Origin: Fomes fomentarius
Taxonomy: Eukaryota; Basidiomycota; Agaricomycetes; Polyporales; Polyporaceae
DNA length: 64,000 nucleotides
Direction: 5' to 3'
Assembly: GCA_022606135.1 (NCBI GenBank)
Contig: JABYQN010000013.1
Location: 682,001-746,000 of the forward strand
Part shown: positions 23,391 through 35,658 of the stretch, in pieces
Layout: every line of letters starts with the position of its first letter
Numbering within the stretch: position 1 is the stretch's first letter
Translations under genes and position numbers: made by a program
Notes under the pieces: model-generated
Told to the model about the DNA's origin: nothing
Database searches by the model: none
What the model saw: only the letters and a program-made list of their open reading frames with translations

Positions 23391-24214
23391 GCAACACCTG
23401 TGGCCCGCCTACAAGTCTGTCACCCATCTTTCAGTCCTGCGCGCGACGGGCTACAAAGGTCTCAGTAAGACGTCCCACGTGTTGTACATCTTCTACATGT
23501 ACCCGGTAGGTGAGCTTGTGTTGTGACACCTAAGCTCGAACTTGAAGCTTGGAGGCGAAGTACATTAGAAGACGTATCATAGGCACCCGAAACACGCAGC
23601 AGATGTTTAGCCCCTTGGGTGGCTGCTGGCGCGGCGGAGACCATCTTTTTGTACACGTCCCTGAGTTTATGTGCCTCGTGAAATGTCAAGAAGCGATCTG
23701 TACTTCCGTCAGTGCGCGGTCTAGAACTTGGACAGACATCGGTCGACGACTTGATGTCTGGGTCGAGTCATGGCCCCGCAAAGCAATAGAATCATCCGTG
23801 CGACAGTGATATTCATTCGCGGTATCACTGCGTACCATAACAAAGATTCCGATGACCTCTACCATGTCGTGAACGGTGGTGTCCCGGAGACGACGAGGGT
23901 ACTGGAGCTGCAGTTCGATCATAGTGAGTAGCTTCGTGTACTTCGTCATTTTGCAACTCTAGTGGCAGCCTGCAGCTACCCTCAATTTCCTAACTTTGAG
24001 TTGTGACTGAGTGCCACTCAGCGAAGCTCATATACATTCCAACTTGTGTGCTGTATGCTGAAGGTACATACCGCCTCTCCCGGAAGTTAAGTGATATAAG
24101 TAGCTTCGTATGGACACTTAGCGCCCTATCGCACTAGCACTCGGATGAGGTTCCTCCGAGTCGAAGCCCTACCAACAGGTCTTTGCAAGGCCAATCTAAT
24201 TAATGCTGCTTGCT
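23391..24214. other. Intergenic, no supported gene
   Basis: Possibly further eroded F-box sequence, but nothing aligns convincingly with the family core. Frames at 23462-23949 lack domains. Confidence 0.45.
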
Positions 24215-25740
24215 CAGTAGCTCATGGCCTCCAGCTCCTCCAGAGCCGAGTTGCCTCCAGGATCCCCAAACTCCAAATTCTGGGATCTGGCGGTAGACAG
24301 GTCCACGTTGACACGGCTGAGTAAGCTATAATGAGGTTCTACGGCGAACCTTCTGAGATTCAAGAGGACGTGTGAACCCTAGAATGTCCATGTATGAGCA
24401 TCACAGTGGCTGCCTTTGTCGGTAGGTGTGTGGGTGGTATGTAGACGTACCGTGAACGACATAACCGCATGTATCCAACTGCCAGCATCAGTTGTCAAAG
24501 GAATGTCTTCCTTAGTAACTCCAAGTCACGAAGGCAGATATCTTACTCACGGTAGCAACGTCATAGAGAGCGTGTTTTTGTTCTTCTTGTATATGATGGC
24601 GTTCAACAAAAACGCACCTGAATACTGTTTGAGTATGGCGTAGAAGGATGAGAGCGGCTGCTCATACCAAAGATGACAGCATATGCCCAGGCTCCGTCTC
24701 TTGCTAGGATCACTACGACCGATTGTCGATGCAGACCGACTGACGATAGCCAGAACAACACCTTGATGAGTGTCAACGTGAACAGCGTTGTTTCAAATGC
24801 CAGTGCCATGTACCTAATTATATTCAACAGGACATCGGTCATGGTTGGATTCAGAGATCCAGATCGCTCACCAGACTACTGGCACTGTATCAGGGATGGA
24901 GGTAACAATGCACTGCGGCATGAATTCCACGTGAGATATGGAGATAGCAAGGACTGTAGCTGATGCCGTGATGTACGTGATGAACAGTGTGATCAGTGCC
25001 ACAACCAGTACACGGTGGTGATTGAACATTGCGTAGACTGTAAAATACATACATACAAGATGTACGGATGAGAACGTCAGGGATCGAGCATATGAAACGC
25101 TGCACAACTCACCCCGAACAGTTAAAATGACGTCGGTAGCGAATATCAGAGATTCTACCACAATACCATCAAAGATGACGGATGCTCTGCACTTCCCATC
25201 GTACTGGAGGTCCATCCAACTTACGTAGAAACCCAGCCATAGCCGAAACCTGGTAGGGAGCAGACGGCATGACAATTAACGGAGTAAGATATACACATGC
25301 ATGCATTATGACTGTGAACGACTCACCCGATGGCAAGGTATGGCATGTGGCGAATAAACAAGTACAGCCATTTCGACCAGCTATTGCGGCTCCTTGTCGT
25401 CGCGTAAGCCGTCAACTGTGTATTACACTTAGAAGTGGAACAGGCAAGGTAGCATACCGCCAAACATAATCTATCTGCCCAGCCAAAACCGCTCCTGATT
25501 AGCGCTTCGGTTGCGTAGGAAGGAGGAACATCGTTCACCTCAGCGTCGAGATTGAGCAGCATGTCCCAGACGAGGAACGCGAACGCAGAGCACGCGCCGA
25601 CTTCAATCGTCACTGTCGGGAATTATTATTATTAATCACCCCACAGGCTCCGGAAGAGACATTGTACACAACACCAATGACGCACATAGGCCATACTGGT
25701 CCTCTCCGAGTGATGCTGCGATCACAGGCTGGGGAGACAT
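24215..25740 (-). CDS. DUF6533-related seven-helix membrane protein
   Basis: Minus-strand gene with at least seven exons. Exon 1 25740-25686; exon 2 starts at 25612. Exon 2 contains the family hallmark FLVWDMLLNLDAE. A following exon has SWSKWLYLFIRHMPYLAIG. Then come WMDLQYDGKC, SLIFATDVILTVRVYAMF with NHHRVLVVALITLFITYITA, a helix LAFETTLFTLTLIKVLFW, and the signature VVVILARDGAWAYAVIF. The tail exon (about 24360-24215) is polar and acidic and ends AMSY-stop at 24217-24215. Internal exon limits between 25560 and 24360 are only partly fixed. The layout (hydrophobic helices, RDG motif, short polar tail) is that of Agaricomycete DUF6533-type proteins, whose function is unknown. A distant relative lies at 8242-9642; the two are not close duplicates. 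Confidence 0.72.
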
Positions 25741-26859
25741 TGCTGGGAGAGAATGGCCCGATACTGAGACCGTGTTGCAACAGCTCCGGAGATGGGGTGG
25801 TGGGGTTTCGAATCCCCAGTGTACATAAGCTGCTTATAACACAACCGGTGTTACCGTAGCGCTCCTAGTAGAAGTCTATCAATGCGATGACTGATCTAAT
25901 TTTAGTACAGACGAAGACTCAGCTAACGGGGCTTCGTTGCATCTACCCGATTCATCGTAGCGCCGCTGCAATGGTGGCCTGCCAGATAAAATAGAAGAAA
26001 ATGATTGCCTACCATCAGTTTCTGTTACGGTCAGCAACGGAGACCGGAGACAACACAATGAACAGTACGTATGCATGCGATTAGAGGGCAAGAGAACCTG
26101 TTAAATTCCTATCAAGTCGGTTATCAGCACTCTGTGATCACGGATATACACGCCGGAGAGCAGCTCGAAGAACATCGCAGTGCGCACACGGAGGAACACG
26201 GAACTATGCTGCCTCGCAAGAAACAAAATGAACTTGCCAACCAGACCATCATGCATGGGCGTCCGCGTAAGATCTCACGGAGGTTCGAGGGGATCGGCCA
26301 TGAGATAGCCTGGGGGGTGGCACCAGCTTGTCGCCGATGAGCCAACCGCCCTGGTTCAACCGTGGTTCGCAGCCGGGATCGACAGCGCCGTCACAAAACG
26401 TACCGCCATGCGAGATGAAGTGGAGGAAAGCGGAGGTAGCAACGACCTCCTCTTTCCCCTGCCCGGTATACCCGGCGATGCAGAGGCTTTCTCCGAGGGG
26501 GAATGCGCAGGGTCCCGTGAAAAACGTAAGTACATCAGGAAAAACGCCCTCTCATGATGAGATCTCCGAAATTAGTACTACTGCTGAACTATTGCATATA
26601 ATCGCTTACCTGGCCTGATATATGTTGATATCCGTCGCTAATTGCGCTAATAAACGGAGATGGCGCTTCAGAGAGCAAGAGAAAAAGTGGCAAAGTCCAT
26701 TGCTTGACGTTGTTTACACAAGAGCGCTCCCTTACCCTGGCACCGCTAGTCTCCTTCAGTCTTCCTCTCTGTCGACTGAGCCTGGCATTGCTTTGCAAGG
26801 TCTCGCTCTTTGATTCCCCCTCATAGTACTCACATTGTTGCACTGGAGCAGACTGCTCT
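25741..26859. other. Intergenic, possible decayed coding sequence
   Basis: The minus strand at about 26530-26270 has an uninterrupted frame with Gly/Cys-rich sequence (TGPCAFPLGESLCIAGYTG, GWLIGDKLVPPP), and about 26260-26100 has a hydrophobic stretch (GKFILFLARQ, FFELLSGVY) faintly like the seven-helix family. The plus strand is also open through much of it. I cannot join either into a gene and do not recognise a family. Confidence 0.3.
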
Positions 26860-27130
26860 CATGGCGGGCCGCGGTGGGGACTTCGATGCTGCTTAGACTA
26901 GCGATGACGAAGTTGAAACACGACTTCATCGTGAGGTCGTGTCCACAGGCGACATTATCCGTTCCCTCCATCCTTTGTTCCTGATGCAAACACCGTCCTT
27001 CCGGCCAACTTTGGCTCGGACTCCTCCGATTTCGACACTGGCAGCCTTTTCAACGCCGAAGCACATGAACAGAGGATTGCCAAGCAGTCAGAGTCCGAGG
27101 ATGTCGATGAGGTGTTGACCATGCTCTAGG
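26860..27130 (+). pseudogene. Decayed open frame of an acidic protein, unknown
   Basis: From an ATG at 26861 the reading is MAGRGGDFDAA, a stop, then TSDDEVETRLHREVVSTGD and IIRSLHPLF. After a one-base shift it continues DANTVLPANFGSDSSDFD, SLFNAEAHEQRIAKQ and DVDEVLTML to a stop at about 27129. The joined composition is coherent and acidic, so this looks like a former coding region with one nonsense codon and one frameshift. The family is not recognised. Confidence 0.35.
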
Positions 27131-28169
27131 CTGGTGTCTTAGGTGCTCATCTAATATCTCTATGTTGATCTAACATACACCCACCCCAGAGACGTCAAGG
27201 TGTGTTTCTACCTCCGTCGTGGTAACATCGTCACCCGCACTACGCAGAAGAGGCAGTACCACTAGATGACGCATAAGCTAGGCTACCAGCAGGCAAGGTA
27301 TGCATCGCCGATACTGTCTCATGACGCTCTTCACAGCTGTCACTGCCGACTTGCACGCACCTGTAGTGGCGCCGTTCCTAAATCCTGCTACCGGTGATCC
27401 TCCAGTAGCAGCAGCTAAGGCAATTGCACACCTCAATGGGCGACGTCGGCGACTAAGGATATCAAGTCCACTCCGAGCTTGAGGCTCTCTGGTCCCTGTG
27501 TACATAGCTTGACCGCTAGTATTATCAGCTTCTGCACATACGCTGCTCGTCACATCATTGCATAATCTCCGATCTATCCCGCATCTCATCATCTAGCTAC
27601 GTCTGGTAGTGGATGGCAGTAGCATCCCCATCGTTCATGTACTAAGGATGTTTTCTGACCGAATCATACAATTCCAGTTGTCCTGTACGATATCGTTGTG
27701 GTATGGTGTCGTCGTGGTATGGTATTGTCGTGGTACAACTTAGGCAAATGGATAAGGACAAACTCGTACTACGCCCAACTACTACGCTGCGTTTGTATCG
27801 TACTCGAGCAAGCGCTCGCTCGCTCGAAACACAGATTCCAACATTTTGACAATGCAGCGTATCTCCCGTCCTTTCTGCGTTCTTCGTCTGCGGATATGGT
27901 TTCATACCCTTCACCGTACATTTCGTTAGAGACATGTCCTTCCCCCAACTTCAGCTCGCGGGCGACAGGATTATCCGCGGTGAGGATTGGAGGATGGAAC
28001 AGAGGTAACGTCAGGTAGTATACAGATTAGCGTGTGGTGTGGTACTCGGTGCCTGGTATGGTTTTGAGCGTACGCTAAGCAAGTAGGGAGAAGTTTGATA
28101 AAAGCTAGCAGTCACCTGCTTCGATATCGACTCGCACCCACCGCAGCCATTACCACCTGCCACGCACAC
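27131..28169. other. Intergenic with a short TCGTGGTATGG repeat
   Basis: About 27690-27737 contains three loose copies of a T(C/T)GTGGTATGGT unit. No gene is supported; short frames on both strands lack domains. The right end is the 3' flank of the F-box-like gene. Confidence 0.45.
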
Positions 28170-29351
28170 TCAATCATCCACCTGTCGGCAGTTGCCTTCC
28201 CAGATATGAACCAGCAACTCGTCGGCCTCTGCCGTCACATCCACCCACTTCTTCGCGACCCTAGGGTTCGGCATCGTCTCGAGCGTCGCGATGCAGAACC
28301 GGTCTCCCGCCCACGGGCCCTTCACCAAACGCTCCTTGCACTCCTTGCCACAGACCATCGAGATGCTGTCATCCGTCGACCAGCAGATCCGCGACAACAG
28401 TGCATGCACGAGGCCGAGCTGCGCCTCCCAGTTGGCCTTGACGTCCACCCACCACTTCATCTCGCTCAGCCGGTCCTCCCGGACGTACTCCGCCTTCGAG
28501 AGGTTGCAGAGCACGGGCACGCCGCCTTCGCGGAACCGAGGCGGGGCGGAGTTGAATGCGTGCAAGGTTTCGAGCATCTCGAGCTCGAGCAGGCGGCGAG
28601 GGCAGCCCTTGCACGCCTTGCGCAGCTCCAGTAGCGCCGTCCCGTGATCGTGTTGTGCCCCATACCACTTGTTCTCATGGGTGATCGTGTGTCTGTCCTC
28701 GTATATCTCGACTGCGTACAACGACAAGGTCATCTTCCCAGGCTCGATGTAGTCGAGCTGAGGGATCTCGGCCGTGGCGATTTGCTGGAGCTCAGCGTCG
28801 GTGAGAAGGCCCTCCGGAAGTGCGGCGTCGCTTTCCGTGTATTGTCCCAAGTAGATGAGTCGCCCGCCGGCCCACGGTGCGTAGATCGCTTCTAGCTTGC
28901 GTAGGAGATGCGGCTTGGCGACTTCGAGCACGGACTTGCACGTGGTCGCGAACCATAGCGCGGCAATGTAGTTCGTCCTGATCACGTCGCGGAAGACCAT
29001 GTCGAGAAGTTCAGGGGAGAGCTTCCCCAGAGGGCCCGGCTGGAGCGCGCGGGGACCTCTCTCCAACCAGGTGTTCACTTCTCTGCCGAGAGCGATGTTA
29101 GACAGCAAGTTCATCGTGTTCGCTATCTCGGCATGGTCTGAGGGAGCAAGAACACATACGTACCGTGGAAGTGCTCTCAGTGTGAGGGCGTCACGAAGGC
29201 TCCAGAAATCGTCAAAGAAGCACTCGCCCAATTTACAACCCGCAACGGGACTCTGCTCTTTCCGGTCGATGTTGAGCCTGTGGTATGTACGTGAGACAAG
29301 GTACAGAGGAGGGCGAAGTTGACCAACTCACAAATCCCAATTCTGACCCAT
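28170..29351 (-). CDS. F-box-like protein, MGQ family, 348 aa, intact
   Basis: Exons: 29351-29332 (20 nt, MGQNWDL-), 29277-29164 (114 nt, LNIDRKEQSP and KLGECFFDDFWSLRDAL), 29082-28170 (913 nt). Phases agree, and the first two exon sizes equal those of all other family members here. F-box: PLGKLSPELLDMVFRDV with FATTCKSVLEVAKPHLL, about residues 60-105. Next are IYAPWAGGRLIYLGQY, LPEGLLTDAEL, then the C-terminal core VLCNLSKAEYVREDRL, HALLSRICWS, VKGPWAGDRFCIATLETM, KKWVDVTAEADELLVHIW. Likely an SCF adaptor with a lineage-specific recognition domain (inference from the F-box). It is the most complete non-array member and a useful outgroup for the tandem copies. Confidence 0.88.
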
Positions 29352-30057
29352 TCTGGTGTGGTCGTGGTTAGAGCTTGAAGGCTAAGCAATAGAGATCTAG
29401 ACGATAGTAGTCGCGTTCCCGAGGTGTCGAGATGATGAATTAGAAGGTCAAGAAGCAAGACTTAGGAGGTTGCCAGATACGCAAGAGACGGTGTTGAGCT
29501 CAGATGTGCAAGAGTGTGATAGTAGTCGGAGAGAACGTTCACAGCCGAATTAAGCGCGCACACAACACGGTTCATATAGCCGAGGCCACAACAAAACGGC
29601 AACGGCCAAAGCTACCCACAACAAGCGTGGAAGAGAATGATCTCCTGTTTCTGCACTGAATAGTTCGGCTGGGTAAGTTGGATAAGTGATTTATACTTGA
29701 CCCTCCCTGAATTGTTTGGCAACATGGAGACCAATTCTGGCCCGTGTTCATGACCAGGGGAACATTCTCGTTCATGATCGCAGTATGAACAGGATTCATT
29801 CAAGGCACAGATATCAGCAGAGAAACCGAACGCCAAAGGAGTCGCAAAAAGTTTAGGTCAGTTCTATTGTCCGTCGAGATACTCCGCATTTAGATCCTCA
29901 GAGACGAGAGGCGACGAGCAGCAAGCCCATGGAGGAAGTCGCGGCAGAGCGACGGCAGCTCTTCGTCATAGCTATATGTAGCACACACGCGCACAACCCA
30001 TCAGCAACGCTCTCGTCCTCTCCAACCGAAAATCAAACCGCAAGGAAACGTCACTCA
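29352..30057. other. Intergenic, no supported gene
   Basis: Upstream flank of the F-box-like gene and 3' flank of the next minus-strand gene. Short frames only. Nothing notable. Confidence 0.55.
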
Positions 30058-31409
30058 CTACGTCCACTCCTCCAGCTCCATCCGCGCCTTCTCCTCCTCA
30101 ATGCGCATGCGCGCGCTCAGCGCCTTCGCAAGGTAGGCCAGAAGCAGGTCGTCCGTCACCAGGTAGCGGTAGCGCAGCACCTTGCCCGCCGCGACCTCAA
30201 AGTGCATGACCGCCCCGCGCGCGGGGTGGTAGCGCACCTCCCAGTTGCAGACCGCGACGGGGTCGTGCGTGAGCGGGGGCGTGGACGCGTTCGCGGCCGG
30301 GGGCGGGGACACGCCCGTCTGCGAGAGCGGGAGAACCCAGGACGAGCCGTCGTCGATCCAGCGCCAGCCCATGCGGAAGGAGGGCTTCGTCGAGACGCGC
30401 CTGGGCGATGATTGGGACGGGGCGGGAGTGGGCGTGGGCGGGGGCGAGGGAGAGGGAGAGGGAGAGGGGCGGAGAGGTCGAGTGCAGTAGCCCCATCACG
30501 GGACATGAAAGTGGGGTATAGCGGCGAGGCGGGGTCCGGGATGACTTCGGCGAGCGGGAGGGTGTAGAGGACTTCCCAGCCACGCTGGTGGTACTTGAGC
30601 AGGCCGTCCATGCGATGTTTGCCTTTGCCGCGGCAGGAGGAGGAGAGGAGGGTGCGGTGCTCTTCGAGCGTTGCTTGTGGGAAGAGACAGTATGCTTTTT
30701 CGTAGCTGATGACATTCATCACGCACGCTGGGAAAGAATGGCGTTAGTATTAGTTGCAACGCGGAGGGGTATGAGAATTATCACTAGAGTGGAAGCCGAG
30801 GATGACCTCCATCGGCGTGTTCTTCGCGACGATCACTTGCACCTTGAGTTCCTGAGGAGGCTGCACGTCACCCTCTTCGGCCGCCGCAGCGGTCCTGGAC
30901 CTCGGAAGCGGCTTGACGAAAGTCAAAATCGCCATAACGCCCGGCATCGAGTAGATCCCATTCGGCCTCCTCGCGGCACACTCCACGACTTCGACGTCAA
31001 ACCTCGGGTTCTGGAACTCCGTCGGCTTAAATTTGTACCCTTCCTCCATCAGCCACATTCCCACCTCCCTCCGGTGGCGCATATGCACATACAGATCCAG
31101 ATCGCTCTCCGTCCATACCTGCCTGTCGAAGAACTGCAGCGCGACAGAGCCCGAGATGAGCGTTCCGGTGCGCGCTTGGAGGGAACGGAAGGCGCGGGCG
31201 CGGGCGTGCAGGTGGGAGTGGGTAAGGAGGGAGGAGGGGAAGAAGCGCGAGAGGAGGCGGTCGATGTTGTACGCGGTGCTTTTGTAGGAGGAGACAGCGT
31301 GGTACGCGGCTCGACAGGTGCGAGAGAGACGCAGGAGGGTGGCGGGCGAGAGGCCGGAGAGGATGGGCTCGGTGATAAGTTCGATGTCGAGGATGCGTTC
31401 GGAGAAGAG
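30058..31409 (-). CDS. F-box plus nucleotidyltransferase-like protein, frame break at a G run, 5' end unresolved
   Basis: Exon 31409-30785 begins after a clear acceptor (tcgtag) and reads LFSERILDIELITEPILSG with an F-box-like ATLLRLSRTCRAAYHAV. It continues RTGTLISGSVALQFFDRQVW and SDLDLYVHMRHR, the GS...D-D pattern of an NTase fold seen in many Agaricomycete proteins. Exon 30727 onward has TCVMNVISYEKAYCLFP, GKHRMDGLLKYHQRGWEVL and PTFMSRDG. There the frame is lost at a run of four C on the plus strand (30491-30494, GGGG in the coding sense). One more G would lead into a Pro/Ser linker and RMGWRWIDDGSSWVLPL, VCNWEVRYHP, and the coiled end ARMRIEEEKARMELEEW before the stop at 30058. The first exon, with the ATG, lies upstream of 31409 and was not located. 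Confidence 0.7.
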
Positions 31410-31439
31410 CTACGAAATGAGGGATTAGCTAGTGAATAG

Positions 31440-33417
31440 ACCATTGATGTTGCGCGTACGGACAGACAGTCGTGCCTGAAAGGGGATCGCTGAATGATAC
31501 CAGTGAATACGACGGCAGGGATATTGTGAACACAGAGAGGGATCGTTACTTGGAGACAATGGGGAATTTCATCTTTTTTCTTTCAAGCAAATCCTCACAG
31601 ACGTGACAAAGAACACTCAAGTAAGATCCCTCTCGTTGCCCATCATTCTGGCAACAGTCTGTGCCGATCGGTATACACATAGTACGGCTGAATGCTGTCG
31701 GCGGACATACGGCCTAAAGGTCCACCTCAGATGACTCTGTAGTGCTACCAGCAAAAACCTCTGGTAACACCCCAGAGGTTATCCATTACGCAACGCAAGG
31801 TCTCGAAGGGAGAAGGCACTGAGCACCCACTCGAGATTGGATGGGCATGGTCACAGTCTTCTCGTACGCGTTGTGTACTCTTGTCGTGTCTTGTGGATGG
31901 AGGCCGATACGCGTTTGCTTGGCTGACCAACTGGTGGTAAGTCGACGTTGAGAAATGAACCTGGCAGTGTACGCGGAAGTTGTCACTGTGTCGGAATGGA
32001 AGGTGTCAACGCGTAAGTCACGCCTGCGCAACGCGTCGCGTAACAGCCGTAACAGGGCCAGGCGCCTTGCGCGCAGACTCCTCCTCGTAACTCTATGAGG
32101 TTTCGACGCTGGCCAATGGCCGTTGGCCCGTCTCTACCGTCTCCGAGTCCTTGCTCGCTCATCGTGACACTGCCGGTCAGGTAAGTGTCACTGTAATACT
32201 CTTCCACGGACAAAGTTTTATCCCTGTTGTACTACCCACGCCACCAACCGGAATGAAAACTGGCAGCTTCGCCCCAGCTACCGACTTAGTCGCTCGGAGT
32301 GGGGTCCTAACTTGTGCACGAGTTTGCTGGAGTAGGGTATGTCCCGAGTACGTACCCGCAATGCTCTCCAACTACGTTGCTCGTTTCTCACATGTCAGTG
32401 AAGGTACTGCGATCGCACAATTTTGAGCCTAGACTCTCGCTTCAAGTTTTGGAGGTGGGAGAGCACAACTCGGAGCTCATCGAGAGCTGCGCATCCGAAC
32501 AGACTTGATGCAGCTCAAAGCAGCTACCAGGTATGTGTCTATCGCTCGCGGAACAGTCGGTTATTGTTGGACGCAATGTATCGAGGTGCACTTGAATCCT
32601 TCCTGCATGCTATGTGACGGTGGCACCACAGGCAGGCAACATGACGAGCCACAGGTGAACCTGAGCAGGGTCGTCCTGAACGTAAGTTTGAATTACCCCG
32701 AACACAATTCTGAAGATATCGAGAGCGCATTGGCAATCTGACGCACTCCGCGCACCGCCAGATTTTACACCAGGGTATAGTACTTAGGCGTGCCATGTGA
32801 GCGATATTGACCTATCGCGTGATTATTGACTGCCTACCATATAGTCTGGTTTCCGTCTTTCCACTCAGTCCTTTGACCGTCATAAACTCGCTGATACAAG
32901 AGTGTCACGCTCGCAGGCCTACACCTCCGCCACTGTACCGTTACTGCGTTTGCTACTCATGCACAGACAGCTATCGAACATATAGAGCATTCACAATCAA
33001 AGTAGACGAGATACATAGGTGCTTATGCAGGTACTATGTCTAGTGTGACAAGGTACGTTCTCTACGTTCTCCTGCTATCGTACATCATGTACATCGCTCG
33101 GACACCGAGTACGCCACACGCATCCTGCGGCAATTCGGAAGCGCGTGCCGTGAAGAGAAGACAGAAGTAAAGAGAAGGCAGAAGGGGGTGTGATGTCCTC
33201 CGCGCGAAGGGGGCCCATCGCGGTTGCGGACGGGGGGCTGCGCGTTATGGCAGCTACTCCCCATGTGAGTTCGCATACCCTCGTCACATCCTGAATTATG
33301 ATCGACATTGCCTGCAGCCATGTCATGTCCTCTACGCCGCCTATAAAGGGGAGACCTGGCAGCTCCAGAACTCTCAGCTTACTATCCCGCATCCCTCACT
33401 ACCACGCCTATACCTCC
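31440..33417. promoter_or_regulatory. Upstream region of PX-chitinase A with TATA box
   Basis: No gene is supported in these 2 kb. TATAAA at 33342-33347 lies 76 nt before the ATG (33418). The equivalent TATAAA lies 83 nt before the ATG of copy B, so core promoter geometry is conserved although most of the spacer has diverged. Confidence 0.6.
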
Positions 33418-35658
33418 ATGGCCATCTCTGCCGCCTCAGTCGTTGGACACATCACCGCCTCCGTCCCGAGGCCCCATATCCTCTACACTCTCCATCTCGA
33501 GGCGACGGACGGGTCGACTCTTACCCTCTCGAAGCGCTATTCAGAGGTATTCATCCATCACATGCTGTGGGTATATGCGCGCCATCTCATCACAACCTCG
33601 CAGTTCGTCGCTCTCCATGATGCTCTCAACGATCCCGGCACTCTTCCACCCAAGCGCATCCTCGCAACGACCTTCGTACCCTCCGCTTGGGCGGACGACA
33701 CCCTCATTGCTGAGCGCAAGGCTGGCCTTTCCGCATATCTCACCGGACTTCTCGAGTCGCCCCAGTTCCGCAACCACCAGTCCTTGACCGACTTCCTCGC
33801 GCCTTCCTTGTCCACTTTGTCCTCTCGCGAGTTCAACCCTGAAGACGCTATACCCTCCACTCTTTCGCGCAACACCGCGTTGAATCTGGCCGCGGATCTC
33901 CATGGCGATGTTTTCGCCAAAGCAACGCCTATCGCGGCTGCCTACTACCCGGACTGGGCTGCTGACAGTAATCCGCCGAACAAACTCGATTTCTCCAAGT
34001 TTGACATTCTCTATTTTGGTACGTCCACCCGTTACGAACCTAATGGTGCCGTGCAACGCAATCGCACAGCCCTGTAAACGCTATCATGAGCGCATGTATG
34101 CCAGAGTCTAACACGTCTCACTGTGTCCAGCGTTTGCAACTCCGAATTCATCGTCGGGGGTCTCCTTCGACTCCGGCTCGACCTCTACGCTCAAGACGCT
34201 CGTCTCGAGCGCACACAAGAGTGGCAAGGGCACTAAGGTCGTGCTGTCCATTGGTGCGTTTCATCTCCATCTCTCATATTTCTCATACTCAATTGTCGAC
34301 ATGTTTCGAACATTGCAGGCGGATGGAGCGGTTGCAAGTGGTTTTCTCAGACTATGAGCAGCGCAGCGAACCGCACGACGTTTGTCAATGCGTGCGTCAG
34401 TGCAGTCAACACGTACAGCCTTGACGGTACGTGCTTCCAAATCAATATCAACGTGATTGTCTGACGTTCCGCAGGTATTGATATCGACTGGGTACGCTTG
34501 TGTGACCCATACTACGTACGTCATTGTACACTAATACGGACACCTATGCTGTTTTGACAGGAATACCCCAACGAGTCTGGCGCCGGGAACCCGCACTCTA
34601 CGAAAGACGCTGCTAATTTGCTTTCGTTCTTCAAGTCATTGCGCACCGCGCTTGGTTCATCCAAGATCATCTCTGCCGCCGTCACGCAGCTCCCTTGGAC
34701 CGGCCCTAACGGTAACCCACTTACCGATGTCTCCGCCTACGCCGAGGTCATGACCTATGTCAACATCATGTCAGTCCGACTCTTTCTCATGCTCTCGTTG
34801 TTGTTCACTCGACTACCTCTCACTACAGGAATTATGATGTGTGGGACGCATCCTCCGGCCCAGGACCAAATGCACCGCTCGGGAACCTCTGTGGAAACTC
34901 CTCCCAACCGCAATTATCCGCCCAAGCCGCTCTCTCGCAGTGGACCAAGGCCGGGTTCCCGAAGAACAAACTCGTGCTCGGCCTCCCGCTCTATGGGTAT
35001 GTCTCGAAGAGCACGAAGACAACGATCCACCGGAACGCCATCCCGCCCGCTGGGTTCGACGTCCAGGATTACAAGGAACAGGTGCTGCAACTCCCGAACC
35101 GCGGCCTGTCCTGCCCGCTCCCACAGATAGAGGAAGGTCAGGACGGAGAGACTAAGGAGGAGGAGAAGCCGAACCCGCTGCGGGGCGCCCATGCGCGAAG
35201 CAAGGTCAAGCTAGAGGAGGTCAAGGCTTCGGCGGCAGGAGACCTCAGTAGCTTCTTCGGCCAGCAGATCGCGTTCAACCAGCTCCTCTCGATGGGTGCG
35301 CTCAAGAAGAACTCGGACGGGACGTACACTGGGGCGAACGGGTACACGATGGGTGAGCTTCTTCGTATCGATCAGTCATTCATCGATTGACAATGACTAT
35401 AGCTTGGGACGACTGCAGTGATACACCGTTCCTATTTAACAAGTCGCGCCAGACGGTCGTCACGTACGATGACACGCGGTCTCTGGGCGATAAGGCGTTG
35501 TTTGCTAAGCAGAACGGCATGGGTGGCTGTTTCACGTGGTCGCTCGACGAGGTAGATATCGATTGGTCCAATTTCCTTGAGACTAGGATGCTCAAAGATG
35601 TGTCTAGGACGATGGTGTCGCGCTCCAGAACGTCATCCGCAAGAACCTAGGCAAGTAG
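33418..35658 (+). CDS. PX domain-GH18 chitinase fusion, copy A, 574 aa
   Basis: Nine exons with matching phases: 33418-33546, 33604-34018, 34131-34253, 34319-34426, 34475-34491, 34561-34769, 34829-35352, 35403-35551, 35608-35658. Residues 1-about 130 form a PX domain: GHITASVPRPHILYTLHLEA, the PI3P-contact motif KRYSEFVALHDAL, the loop LPPKR, and ERKAGLSAYLTGLL before LTDFLAPS. From about residue 160 a full GH18 barrel follows: IAAAYYPDW, KVVLSIGGW, the catalytic motif DGIDIDWE (258-265, Glu265 the acid), NIMNYDVWD, LVLGLPLYGYV, WDDCSDTPFLF, MGGCFTWSLD and DDGVALQNVIRKNLGK. There is no signal peptide and no chitin-binding module. Known biochemistry: GH18 hydrolyses chitin, PX binds phosphoinositides on endosome, vacuole or vesicle membranes. 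The combination suggests a membrane-docked intracellular chitinase (inference). Confidence 0.92.

Noticed and set aside
25795..25825. T-arm-like GGGGTTTCGAATCCCC suggesting a tRNA
   Set aside because: No acceptor-stem partner, D-arm or anticodon arm can be built at the right distance on either strand.
26270..26530. Minus-strand Gly/Cys-rich frame as a secreted protein gene
   Set aside because: No start, no signal peptide, both strands open, and no recognisable family; kept only as a remark in the intergenic entry.
30430..30470. GAGGGA hexamer repeat as a regulatory element
   Set aside because: It is the complement of a Pro/Ser-coding linker in the NTase-type gene, so coding composition explains it.
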